A stretch of DNA of 64,000 nucleotides from Streptomyces sp. NBC_00162 (GTDB lineage: Bacteria; Actinomycetota; Actinomycetes; Streptomycetales; Streptomycetaceae), in the NCBI RefSeq assembly GCF_024611995.1, contig NZ_CP102509.1, positions 744,001-808,000 on the forward strand, written 5' to 3'. The notes below the pieces were generated by a model. That model was not told the DNA's origin. It saw only the letters and a list, made by a program, of their open reading frames with translations, and made no database searches. Shown in pieces: positions 17,375-25,773 of the stretch. The position numbers were made by a program, and so were the translations under genes. Position 1 is the stretch's first letter, and every line of letters begins with the position of its first letter.

Positions 17375-17899
17375 TCAGAATGCCTTCAGGTAGACGCGTA
17401 CACGGCCGTCGCCGGTGTCTTGGATGAAGATGGTGATGGACTGGACGGTGGACCTGCGCTCGTCCTTGATGCAGGGCGGGCACACCGAAGCGGTTCGGAC
17501 CTTCTGCTCGGTTTCCGGCTCCGGCAGCCCGAGGTGGGACCACGGGGTAATGGTTGTGTACGCCTTGGGGTCGCGCGGGGTGTTGGCCCGCAGGGCTTCC
17601 TGCGGGCGCAGGTCGGCGATGAACGTCTCGGCCTCGGCTGCCGATGCCGTGAAGGAAATCAGGTAGATGGTGTCCTGGAAGCCGCGTTGCACAGCGCCTT
17701 TGACCTCGGTGGCGCCGGTCGGTGTCTGGACGCGCATGAACCCGGCGGCCTCGGGAGCACCTTGGCCCTCGACCCAGACGGGTCCCCCGGTGCGGGCCTT
17801 CGGTGTGCCATCGTCGCTACAGGCGGTGGCCGACAGGGCCAGCAGAATCGTCACCGCCACAGAGGTGATGCGGTTGAAGAGGGACCTCGTAGCCTTCAC
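17375..17899 (-). CDS. Lipoprotein
   Basis: 174 residues. The N-terminus MKATRSLFNRITSVAVTILL ends in the lipobox LSATAC, so the mature protein is acylated at Cys and anchored outside the membrane. The mature part has no motif I recognise; two Cys near the C-terminus (VCPPCIKD) may form a disulfide or bind metal. The ATG overlaps the stop of the ESX-like gene (ATGA), making it the last gene of a three-gene operon. Confidence 0.8.
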   Translation of the reverse strand: MKATRSLFNRITSVAVTILLALSATACSDDGTPKARTGGPVWVEGQGAPEAAGFMRVQTPTGATEVKGAVQRGFQDTIYLISFTASAAEAETFIADLRPQEALRANTPRDPKAYTTITPWSHLGLPEPETEQKVRTASVCPPCIKDERRSTVQSITIFIQDTGDGRVRVYLKAF

Positions 17900-19326
17900 C
17901 GGTTTTCCTCCTCACCCCGGGAGGGGTCCTTGCGGGTGCCGTCGCGGCCGGGATCCCCGGCAGGCACCACCGGTGCGTCGGCGCCTCCCAGGTCGTGCTG
18001 TTTGGCCGAACTACTGCCCTGCATATCGAATTCCTGCGCCAGACCGACGGTGTGCAGGCGGGCCATGTCCGTGTCCCTGACGGTGAACGGCCCGATGGGG
18101 GTCTCCTTGCCGGCATCCCAGTTGTAGCGGTCCCACACATTGACCTGGTAATCCATGGTGATCTTCGGCTGGCCGTCCGCATCGGGCACGACCGAGACGT
18201 TCCCTGAGACATTGCGCATGTGGGAGCCGACTCCGAGGTACCAGTTGCGGTCCTCGAAGGTGCCGCCGACCGCCGTCGTCTCCACAGGGATCGATACCGG
18301 CGCGCCGCCTGACTTCTCGAACGCGTCCAGTGCCTCCTGCTTCCACTGCTCCTGGTGGTTGGAGATGTCCGAGACGATCGACGCCCGGAAACTGCCGTCG
18401 TCGCTCATGGCCCGGTCGATATCGAGCCGCAGCGTCGTACCCGTACCGCCCAGATAGTGCGCGAGATTACGTGAGGCCTCGGTGTTCCCGATGAAATCCC
18501 CGCCGGCCAGCATGGCCTCGCCCTGCGCGAGCAGGTAGGAGTCGTGCGCGGTGGGCTCCTCGGTCCCGAACCCGCCCGCGCCAGGGTCAGCCTGGCGCCA
18601 CTGGTAGGCAGGGTCGAGAATCCCGGCCTTCTTGAGTGCGTCGCCCTGCTCCTCCACCAGTATGCCGCGCGTCACCGCATCCAGGCTGCGCCACCAATCC
18701 GCGACCTTCGCACGGTCCTTGGGCATACTCTCGGCCTTGGCCGCGGCTGCCAGGGACGGGTAGGGGCGGCTGCCGTTGAACCCGCCGAAGGTGCCATCGT
18801 TGAAATTGGTGCCGGTGACGGCGTCGACGAGCGCGAGCTTCACCCCGTGGTCGGCCTCCTCGAAGGCGTCCACGGCCTGCTGAATCCGGCGGGTCCAGGA
18901 GCGTTCCACCTCGGCCAGATCGGGATCGTGCCGGGCGGCTTTCGCAGTGGCGGCGTCGACCTTGGAGAAGTCAAACGAGGCGTTCCCGCCTTCGCTGACC
19001 TTCATCCCGGCGGCCACCGCCTCGTCCACGGCGGCCTTGACCTTGCCGCGGAGCTCGGTGAAGAGCGTCTCCGCGTCACGGAGCAGGGCAGCAACCGCCC
19101 GCGCCTGGATCTGCGCGTTGCTGTATTCGTTGCGAGTGACGGCGAAGCGGGGAGCGGCGACCTGCTGGGCCTGGCCCAGCCATACACCGCTGGTCGTGGT
19201 GGACGGCACCTTCTTCTCGTACGTCGTCCTGAGAGACTCGAACTTCCCTGCCATGGCATCCCAGGCCGTCGCGGCCGTGCCCAGGGTGGTGAAGTCGGTA
19301 GTCATGACTTCGGGGTAATTCAGCAT
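17896..19326 (-). CDS. ESX-type (WXG100-like) helical protein, possible T7SS substrate
   Basis: 476 residues. The first 110 residues form amphipathic helices with AWDAMAGKFESL and VWLGQAQQVAAPRF, the helix-WxG-like turn-helix plan of ESX substrates. The rest is mainly helical (TRRIQQAVDAFEEADHGVK) and ends in a beta-rich domain with WYLGVGSHMRN and YQVNVWDRYNWD. No signal peptide, as expected for T7SS export. No EccC or other T7SS machinery is nearby. Its start overlaps the stop of the upstream membrane gene, and its end overlaps the lipoprotein start. Confidence 0.65.
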   Translation of the reverse strand: MLNYPEVMTTDFTTLGTAATAWDAMAGKFESLRTTYEKKVPSTTTSGVWLGQAQQVAAPRFAVTRNEYSNAQIQARAVAALLRDAETLFTELRGKVKAAVDEAVAAGMKVSEGGNASFDFSKVDAATAKAARHDPDLAEVERSWTRRIQQAVDAFEEADHGVKLALVDAVTGTNFNDGTFGGFNGSRPYPSLAAAAKAESMPKDRAKVADWWRSLDAVTRGILVEEQGDALKKAGILDPAYQWRQADPGAGGFGTEEPTAHDSYLLAQGEAMLAGGDFIGNTEASRNLAHYLGGTGTTLRLDIDRAMSDDGSFRASIVSDISNHQEQWKQEALDAFEKSGGAPVSIPVETTAVGGTFEDRNWYLGVGSHMRNVSGNVSVVPDADGQPKITMDYQVNVWDRYNWDAGKETPIGPFTVRDTDMARLHTVGLAQEFDMQGSSSAKQHDLGGADAPVVPAGDPGRDGTRKDPSRGEEENR

Positions 19327-20078
19327 CAGCTTCGCCCCTGCCCGCCCAGAAGCTGCTGGTATCCGTCCCTGACGGCCAGATCCTGCCGCTGGAAGAGGAG
19401 GCCGGAACCGCTCAGTGCATTGGCCTCACCGGTAAGCCGCCCCAAGAGCAGCTTGACCTGACCCGACCAGGTCTCGTCGACCGTTTTCAGGGCGGCGGCC
19501 GTGCTCCTACCCCCGGCTTCCCACCGGCCGCCACGGACGAGGTCCTCGACGACACGGCGGACCTGGACGGCGGTGACCTCGGCGACATCGCCCTCGGGGC
19601 CGAGGCGGACCGCCTCCAGCAGCTGGCGCCAGGAGGCCAGGCCACCGCCCACGTACTGCCCGATCCGCAGGAAGACGGGCTTCCACAGGGCCATCAAAAG
19701 GGCAGCGCCCGTCCCTACGACCAGCGGGACGACGGAGGCGCCGATGACGCCCCCGACCGTGATCGGGTGCTCTGCGCCGCCGTCGACGACGACCAGCGAG
19801 GCACCGGCCAGCGTGGCGACCGCAAGAACGATCAGATTGACCACGGCCGCGCCGACCGCGCCGGTGACCAGCACCATCCACCAGCCGAGGCCGGAACGGC
19901 GGACCGAGGGCACGGCGGACACGGCGGGTACAGCGGGGCCGGAGTTTGCCGGCCCTCCCGGCCCTGCGAGGTCAGAACACAAAGAACAGCTTGGAACCTG
20001 TCCGCCGAACAGGAACAACCCCAGGGGCTGCTGGCCCGATCGCGTGAACCCGGGACCCGCCTCCCGTCGGGATCCCAC
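19326..20078 (-). CDS. Membrane protein: DUF6069-like segments joined to a WXG100-like helical domain
   Basis: Up to 250 residues; the start is uncertain (GTG 20078 is the longest, and a start near 19900 would suit the first membrane segment). Two hydrophobic segments (WWMVLVTGAVGAAVVNL and IGASVVPLVVGTGAALLMAL) resemble the first half of the four-helix DUF6069 family. The last 100 residues are instead soluble helices (TAAALKTVDETWSGQVKLLL) like a small ESX protein. Either a natural two-helix anchor or a fusion after deletion. Its stop overlaps the next start, so it leads the ESX-like operon. Confidence 0.55.
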   Translation of the reverse strand: MGSRREAGPGFTRSGQQPLGLFLFGGQVPSCSLCSDLAGPGGPANSGPAVPAVSAVPSVRRSGLGWWMVLVTGAVGAAVVNLIVLAVATLAGASLVVVDGGAEHPITVGGVIGASVVPLVVGTGAALLMALWKPVFLRIGQYVGGGLASWRQLLEAVRLGPEGDVAEVTAVQVRRVVEDLVRGGRWEAGGRSTAAALKTVDETWSGQVKLLLGRLTGEANALSGSGLLFQRQDLAVRDGYQQLLGGQGRS

Positions 20079-20143
20079 GGTGAAAAGTACGTTGGACGCG
20101 AACCTGCTCCGGCCGGACCGGGCGATCCCAGAGGAGAGCGAGC

Positions 20144-21643
20144 ATGGCGACCGACGCGAACCAGCCGACCGTCCCGCAGGTGACCATGACGCTCTCTGCG
20201 ATCGCGGCGACCGCCGCCACCCCGCGCCCCTCGGGCGAGACCCTCGCGGAACAGAGCGCCCGGATCATCCTCGGCATCAACCAGCAACTGGCCGACACCT
20301 CGCTCGCGACCCAGGGCACCTGGGTCCTCTCCTGGCTCGGGGTGAGTCCGGGCAACGCCAACATGGCTTACCTCGCCAGGAACACCGACAGTTCCAACTC
20401 GTTCGCCGTGGTGATCCGCGGCACCGTCGGCAGTGTGACCGATCTGCTGGAGGACCTCGACGTCGGCACGGTAGTCCCGTTCAACCTCGTCGGGATGCCG
20501 TCCTCGGTCTCGGTCTCCAAGGGAGCGATGAAGGCGTTCACCCAGGTCGTCACCATGAGCACGGCGGGTGTCACGCTGGCGCAGGCGCTCAACACAGCCC
20601 TGAGCCAGGCAGAGCCGAACCCGACGGTCTACGTGACCGGCCACAGCCTGGGCGGCTGCATCGCGACCATGGTCGCCCCTTACCTCCAGACACTCACCTG
20701 GCCCAAGGGGAAGCCGAACTTCGAGCTGCACACCTTCGCTGCCCCCACCGCCGGTGGAGCAAACTTCGCCGCCTACGTCGACTCCCTGGACTGGCAGGCG
20801 AACGAGCGCCACTTCAACATCAACGACATGGTGCCGCAGGCCTGGAACAACCTCGAGGTGACCAAGCAGTGGTACCTCACACCGGGCCCGGCAGCGGACG
20901 ACGACGTCAAAGCAGTCATCTCGGCGCTCGTCGCCCTCCCCGGTCCCAACGTCTACGTCCAGCCGGGCAAGGACGACCCGCTGAACGACAGCTACGACCC
21001 CGTCGACCCGAACCTGGTGAAGGCGTCGCTCCAGGACTTCATGGGCCAGGTGGCCTTCCAGCACGCCAACTCCACCTATCTGGGCCTCCTCGGCGCGCCT
21101 GACGTGCAGTCAGGTCCGGTGGTGACCGTCGTGACTCCCGTCGGCACGGCCGGAGCCCCTGTCGAGATCGTCGGCAGCGGGTTCGGCGAGGGTGTCATGG
21201 TCGATTTCGGCACGGTGCCGATCTCCAAGGAGTACGTCCTCCGCGACGACGTGATCGTCGTCTGGGCACCCGAGGGCGTCGGCGTGGTCGACATCCGGGC
21301 CACCAACAATCTGGGCACCTCCCCGGCCGTCCCGCGCGGCCAGTTCTCCTACGGCGGCCCCGCCGCCGTGGTGGCCACTGGCATCAGCCCGGACACGGGC
21401 CGGGCCGGCGACCAAGTCCAGATCAACGGCGTCAACTTCGCCTCGGACTGCCAGGTCTACTTCGGCGACAACCTCGCCGAGCTCGTCGACTACGCCCCTG
21501 AGCAGCTGCTCGTCAATGCACCCAAGCCAACCATCGGCGTCGGCAAGTCCGCGACCGTCAACGTCACCGTCCTCTCGAACGGCTACTCGTCCCCCGCGAC
21601 CCCGGCGGACGAGTTCACCTACCTGGAGTGGCACCGGCCCTGA
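20144..21643 (+). CDS. Class 3 lipase with two IPT/TIG domains
   Basis: 499 residues from ATG 20144, preceded by GAGAGCGAGC. Residues about 1-320 are an alpha/beta-hydrolase lipase domain of class 3 type: VVIRGTVGS near the oxyanion hole, the nucleophile elbow TGHSLGGC with the catalytic Ser, and FAAPTAGG. Two immunoglobulin-like TIG domains follow (VVTVVTPVGTAGAPVEIVGS and VVATGISPDTGRAGDQVQIN). There is no signal peptide, so export would need another route, or the protein is intracellular. It is divergent from the ESX-like operon with only about 65 bp between. Confidence 0.8.
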   Translation: MATDANQPTVPQVTMTLSAIAATAATPRPSGETLAEQSARIILGINQQLADTSLATQGTWVLSWLGVSPGNANMAYLARNTDSSNSFAVVIRGTVGSVTDLLEDLDVGTVVPFNLVGMPSSVSVSKGAMKAFTQVVTMSTAGVTLAQALNTALSQAEPNPTVYVTGHSLGGCIATMVAPYLQTLTWPKGKPNFELHTFAAPTAGGANFAAYVDSLDWQANERHFNINDMVPQAWNNLEVTKQWYLTPGPAADDDVKAVISALVALPGPNVYVQPGKDDPLNDSYDPVDPNLVKASLQDFMGQVAFQHANSTYLGLLGAPDVQSGPVVTVVTPVGTAGAPVEIVGSGFGEGVMVDFGTVPISKEYVLRDDVIVVWAPEGVGVVDIRATNNLGTSPAVPRGQFSYGGPAAVVATGISPDTGRAGDQVQINGVNFASDCQVYFGDNLAELVDYAPEQLLVNAPKPTIGVGKSATVNVTVLSNGYSSPATPADEFTYLEWHRP

Positions 21644-21649
21644 TCCGGT

Positions 21650-22330
21650 TCCTGACCCCTAAGGCGATATCCGTGGGAGAACCTCACGGCCGGCCGACAG
21701 CAGCTGCCTGCGGATTGACCGAAAACACCGCCTCCACGTGAAGCTGCGGTGGAAGTGGCCGCCGGCGAACCAGTGGAAGGCAATCTCCGCACGGGTGTCA
21801 CTCCGCCAGGTGGCCGCCTCCTGAAGTGACGCCTTCGAGCCGGCCTGCCCTACATGGTTGCGTACGGCAAGGGCACGGTGGCTGAGATGCAGCGGGCCAC
21901 GGGCATCGGCTGGACAGACGTCCATGAGACGCGTGCTTCTCCCCTGGTCTCGCATGTGGTCGACAGCGACATCGCGACAGTTCAGGCAGCGAGTCCCGAT
22001 GGCCTGTCATCGCCATGTGCTTTGTCGCCGGATATGGCGCTGGGCCGAGGAACGGGGCCTGGCGCGCGTTGCGCTTCCCGCGGTTGCGGGGCAGTAATGC
22101 CGCAGCGGTCCCGCGCCTGAAGCCTGAGGGACTCCGGACCGAACCTGCGTTGCTGGGGCGCGGCCAAGCAACCACTCCCTGGCTCGGAGTGGGCCACCCA
22201 CCTGGCGCAGCTGTCACGCATGAACGGTCGGGCCAGCCGCGGCGCCAGGAGGACACCGGACCGTTGTGACTCGCGGCAGCCGGCCATTCTGGCGAGCTGC
22301 CGCGCACAGTCACGGGTAGCGGCTCGGGTG
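21650..22330. other. Intergenic region without a convincing gene
   Basis: Several short frames are open on both strands, but none has consistent codon bias, a ribosome binding site or family resemblance. It may be decayed sequence; nothing specific is assigned. Confidence 0.4.
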
Positions 22331-22335
22331 GAGGG

Positions 22336-22545
22336 TCAGATGACCTCGACTTCCTCTGCCTGCATGCCCTTCTGCCCCCGGGTGGCGATGAACGAGACCG
22401 CCTGCCCCTCCTTGAGGGACTTGAACCCGTCCGCCTTGATGGCCTTGAAATGCACGAAGAGATCGTCGCCGGACTGCGGCGTGATGAAGCCGAAGCCCTT
22501 CTCGTCGTTGAACCACTTCACTGTTCCGGTCTGCCGATTGCTCAT
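22336..22545 (-). CDS. CspA-family cold-shock protein
   Basis: 69 residues from ATG 22545. The cold-shock domain is complete: [20 protein letters not shown] with RNP1 (KGFGFI) and DDLFVHF (RNP2). It binds single-stranded nucleic acid and acts as an RNA chaperone. Standard length for the family, monocistronic, with a GGGGTGG purine stretch upstream. The final EVEVI is usual for actinobacterial members. Confidence 0.95.
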   Translation of the reverse strand: MSNRQTGTVKWFNDEKGFGFITPQSGDDLFVHFKAIKADGFKSLKEGQAVSFIATRGQKGMQAEEVEVI

Positions 22546-22682
22546 GTCCACCCCAAGGGAGTCGTGGCGGCCTCGTGCCACCGATCCGATCTTGGCCCGT
22601 CGTGACCGGATCCACACAGGATGCCGCTTGGAGCGAACACCGCACATCCGTGGCAAGCCGCTTTCGGAGTGAGCGAAGCCGT

Positions 22683-22715
22683 GCGGGCCGCCACCCGGTG
22701 TGGGTGGCGGCCCGC
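22683..22715. terminator. Strong hairpin without an obvious gene to terminate
   Basis: 14-bp perfect stem GCGGGCCGCCACCC / GGGTGGCGGCCCGC with a 5-nt loop. It lies upstream of the leftward cold-shock gene and upstream of the rightward cyclodipeptide synthase gene, so neither gene ends here. It may be left from a deleted gene or may shield the synthase promoter. Confidence 0.6.
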
Positions 22716-22881
22716 CCCTCAGCGGGGTGACGGCACTCAGCCCTGCTGCGGTATGGGGTGTCGCATCGGGTCACCAGGCTCTTCGTACGTGATCTGGAGG
22801 GTGAAGGAACGTTTCTGCGCCAGATGTCATCAAACAGAGCAACTTCCCCTACCAGACAACTACTTCAGACGAAAGGCTCCG

Positions 22882-23633
22882 GTGGACAACCAAACTGTTC
22901 CCTCTGCCCCTACCCCCTCCTCCACGCACCCGGAGGGGAGACGCCGAACTCGCTACAGGACCGCGATCCACTCGGTCTCTCCCGCAGCCAACCGGAACAC
23001 TTTCGAAGACCACGAGGCGTGCTTCCTCGGCGTCAGCCTGGACAACAGCAGCTTCACCCCGGCCAAGTTCGACAGCATGCTCAAGTGGGTCTCCCGCCAC
23101 TTCAGCCGCTGCACCGTGCTGATCGGCGACAGCATCCACCGGCTCACCTTGGCCTCGACCCGCGGCATGAACCCCGACCAGGCTCTTGAGCACGCACTCG
23201 ATCTGGGCCGGCAGTTCATCCACGCCCAACAACCGGTCCTGGATTCCTACCGTGCGGTGACCGACTTCACCGTCGTCAGGTGCAGCCAGGTCCAGGAGAC
23301 CGAGGAGTACGCGGAGTTCCACTACGAACTGCGCACACTGTTCGCCAAAGACGATGCCTTCCGCGCTTCGGTGGAAGCCTTCGGGCGCGCCTACCATGCC
23401 AAACACTCCCCACGGTCAGTGCCGCGGAACGCCACCAGCGCATCGATACGTCCAGCGCCTACTTCCTCGAAGAGTTCGCCGTCTTCTGCTACCTCACACG
23501 CCGCGACCTGCCCGTCATGGTCTACCCCGGACAGTTCGTCACCCTCGCCGAAATCGCCGCCGGCCTCCACCCCCAAGCACCGGACGAACTCCGCGATCTG
23601 ACCCTCGTCTCCCTACGCGTCCAAGGCCGATAG
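22882..23633 (+). pseudogene. Cyclodipeptide synthase (CDPS), split by a one-base frameshift
   Basis: GTG 22882 follows GAAAGG. The first frame gives FLGVSLDNSSFTPAKF with the covalent-intermediate Ser, WVSRHFSRCTVLIGDSIHR and a helical stretch to YHAKHSP. The second frame continues TVSAAERHQRID, SSAYFLEEFAVF (the Y-x3-E pair that positions the aminoacyl group) and MVYPGQF (the Tyr-Pro pair). Adding one C to CCCC at 23408-23411 joins them into about 250 residues, the normal CDPS length. CDPSs make cyclodipeptides from two aminoacyl-tRNAs. No cyclodipeptide oxidase, methyltransferase or P450 is adjacent. Real lesion or sequencing undercall is open. Confidence 0.8.
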
Positions 23634-23639
23634 CGTCCC

Positions 23640-24045
23640 CTCCCTCACCCCTGGCGAGCCTGGCAAAGCGCTGCGAATCCCGGCCCAGCGGAATGCGGTG
23701 GTGAGCGTGACGGTCGTGGGCATCCCCACGGGAACGGCGGCCTCGGTGACCGTGGCCGTCGTCCCCACGGCCGGCCCACCGGATAACCGTCGAGGCGCAG
23801 TTCGGCTACCGTCCCGACAGCGCACGCAACATCCTGGGGTGCCGGGAACGGTGTCACCGGGCGCAAACGGCATCCCCAGAAGGCGAAACGCCGCAAGCAG
23901 CGTCGTCCCAACCCGGTGGAACGCTGCAGGTGACGGCCCTGAAAACGTCCCACTGTCCCGGATCCGGCGCTGGTCCTTGCCCGCTGCCCTCGGCCGATGG
24001 GACGTTCACCCCGACCCACTCGAAGTTCTGTGCCAGGGAGGCCGA
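23640..24045. other. Intergenic region without a convincing gene
   Basis: Open frames on both strands lack ribosome binding sites and family resemblance. The stretch may carry the promoter of the small secreted protein that starts at 24048. Confidence 0.35.
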
Positions 24046-24047
24046 AA

Positions 24048-24512
24048 ATGAATCTGACCCGTGTCCGCCGCCGGATCGTCAATACGGTGGCGGCTTCCGC
24101 ACTCGCCGCCGGAGCACTGCTCGGTGCGGCACCCACCGCGAGCGCCGGCGAGGCGTGCGACGGCGGCTGCTCCCAGACCTACAACGACACGGGGCTCAGC
24201 ATGCTGGTCGCCCGCAACTGGTGCTGGGGGTACTGGGACGGGTGGCAGCGCTCGGGGGACGATGCGGTCCGCCAGTGCAACAGCGACGACAAGTACTCCT
24301 TGCTGTCCCCCTGGACGCGCACGCCCGGCACCGTGGACTGGGACACGTTCCGGGTCGACGGGGGCTGGTGCTACCGGATGTACTTCTACAACGACTGGAC
24401 CGGGCGGAAGTCCTACTACACGCTCGACAGGACCGGAACAAACGGTCTCTGGGTCAAGGTGGCGAACAACGAGTCCGCGCACATCTATTCCCAAACATAC
24501 GGCCACTGCTGA
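24048..24512 (+). CDS. Small secreted Cys-rich protein
   Basis: 154 residues from ATG 24048, with GGGAGG upstream. The signal peptide ends near TASAGEA. The mature domain of about 120 residues has several Cys (ACDGGCSQ, NWCWGYW, RQCN, WCYRMYF, terminal GHC), which suggests disulfides, and many aromatic residues, as in small extracellular binding domains. I do not recognise the family. Monocistronic. Confidence 0.75.
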   Translation: MNLTRVRRRIVNTVAASALAAGALLGAAPTASAGEACDGGCSQTYNDTGLSMLVARNWCWGYWDGWQRSGDDAVRQCNSDDKYSLLSPWTRTPGTVDWDTFRVDGGWCYRMYFYNDWTGRKSYYTLDRTGTNGLWVKVANNESAHIYSQTYGHC

Positions 24513-24611
24513 ACGACCCCGCACCCAGGGCCGGCAACTCATCGGCCACCCTGCGCGGTTGACCGTTGCAGCCCTCTCCTCGCGCCGTTCCTCGATGCAA
24601 TCATTGCGGGT

Positions 24612-25147
24612 GTGAGCTCCCCCGACGCGACACCCAACGCTGGCCTGGTGCATGACCGTTGGCGTGCCCGGGAGGCGCCCCACGGAGACTTCATCATGTT
24701 CTCCGACGGATCCCTGTCGGTGATGAGACTCGAGCGGCTCTCCCCGCAGGCCAGCGCCATGAGACGCGGGCCGAGAACTGGCAGTGGTGGGAGGTCCTAC
24801 GGGCCACCGAGTGGACCCCCAGCGACTGGATGAACGTCGATACGATGTTTGCCTCATGCACTTACGCCGGAAGCCGTGCCCTGGCAGGTGAATCATCGGA
24901 TCACGGCGGTATCGGCTGGGTCGCCCTGACTCGGGACGATGACCACAACACCTTGGAATGGATCGCAGTCTCCTGCTCGTCCAATCCGTTCACCGAAGTC
25001 ACCTTGGACGCAACCACGGTGACCGCCACCAGCACCCTGGGCCGCATCTGGGCCTTCCCCAGAAACACCCCCCAGCAGGTGGAGATCACCGAGGACCCGG
25101 CCCATCCCTGGCCCTTGCCATCTCAGACAGGCGGTCCCGCCGGCTAA
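24612..25147 (+). pseudogene. Hypothetical protein, split by a one-base frameshift
   Basis: Frame one (GTG 24612) reads APHGDFIMFSDGSLSVMRLE; frame two continues RAENWQWWEVLRATEWTPSD and runs to 25147. One extra C in CCCC at 24742-24745 would join them as ERLSPAGQ... into about 178 residues. Composition (many W, D and E) recalls small immunity-type proteins, but I do not recognise a family. Confidence 0.5.
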
Positions 25148-25152
25148 CCGGG

Positions 25153-25338
25153 GTGCGGTTCGCGGCGGGTGAGAAGACCGTGGTGAGCGCGAAGGACTTG
25201 TGGATGAGCCTGAGGTCGGTGGAACGCCGGCGCCGGGCCTGGCGCGAGGGAAGCATGGAGGGCCTGCACACGGTCGGACCGGCCAACGCACCGACCGTCG
25301 CCGATGCCCGGTGCGACCTGCTCGACCTGCTCGACCCT
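25153..25338 (+). pseudogene. Transposase N-terminal remnant (IS630-like helix-turn-helix)
   Basis: One frame reads SLRSVERRRRAWREGSMEGL followed by HTVGPANAPTVADARCDLL. This resembles the RRWRRAFREGGxEAL(R)SKGP stretch of IS630-type transposases or their winged helix-turn-helix regulators. The DDE domain is absent, so it is a fragment. Confidence 0.4.
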
Positions 25339-25375
25339 ATGTATAGGCCCGGCAGGCTGGCTTGCTCATGGGCGG

Positions 25376-25762
25376 TTACCCGCGGGGATCTGAGAACATC
25401 CGGACTAGGTACTGGGCGAATTCCTTCATGCCAACTGTGGCGCGACGGACCTCGGATTCCACGAACTCCTCCGCATCGGCATAGGCTTCGTCCCTCGTCG
25501 GCAGATACGCCATGCCGAAGTAGTGGACCATAGCCTGCTGTTCATCCTCGGCGAGCGTCCCCCACTCGCCGCGGGCACCGCCACACGCCGTGGAAACCGC
25601 GGCCAGGCATGCGACAAAGGAGCGCATCTCACTCCCGTTCCACTCCTCCCTCATCCACCGGTCGAAGTTCTTGTCGAAACGAGCGCGTTCCCGCCGCGTC
25701 ACCGTACGCCTCACCATTTTTGCCACGATGGCGAGCTGCTCGTCCGCGTACCTGTTGGTCAT
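25376..25762 (-). CDS. Hypothetical protein, third gene of the caspase operon
   Basis: 128 residues from ATG 25762, with AAGGGA upstream, starting 12 bp after the caspase gene. Nearly all helical, charged (MVRRTVTRRERARFDKNFDR) with a Cys/Gly-rich middle (VACLAAVSTACGGARGEW). No signal peptide or membrane segment. I do not recognise it. Its position after the effector protease suggests an accessory, substrate or immunity function (inference). Confidence 0.7.
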   Translation of the reverse strand: MTNRYADEQLAIVAKMVRRTVTRRERARFDKNFDRWMREEWNGSEMRSFVACLAAVSTACGGARGEWGTLAEDEQQAMVHYFGMAYLPTRDEAYADAEEFVESEVRRATVGMKEFAQYLVRMFSDPRG

Positions 25763-25773
25763 GCCGATCCCTT

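Noticed and set aside
24612..25147. Two separate small genes
   Set aside because: Sense is continuous across the frame change and one added base in a C run joins them, so one broken gene is more likely.
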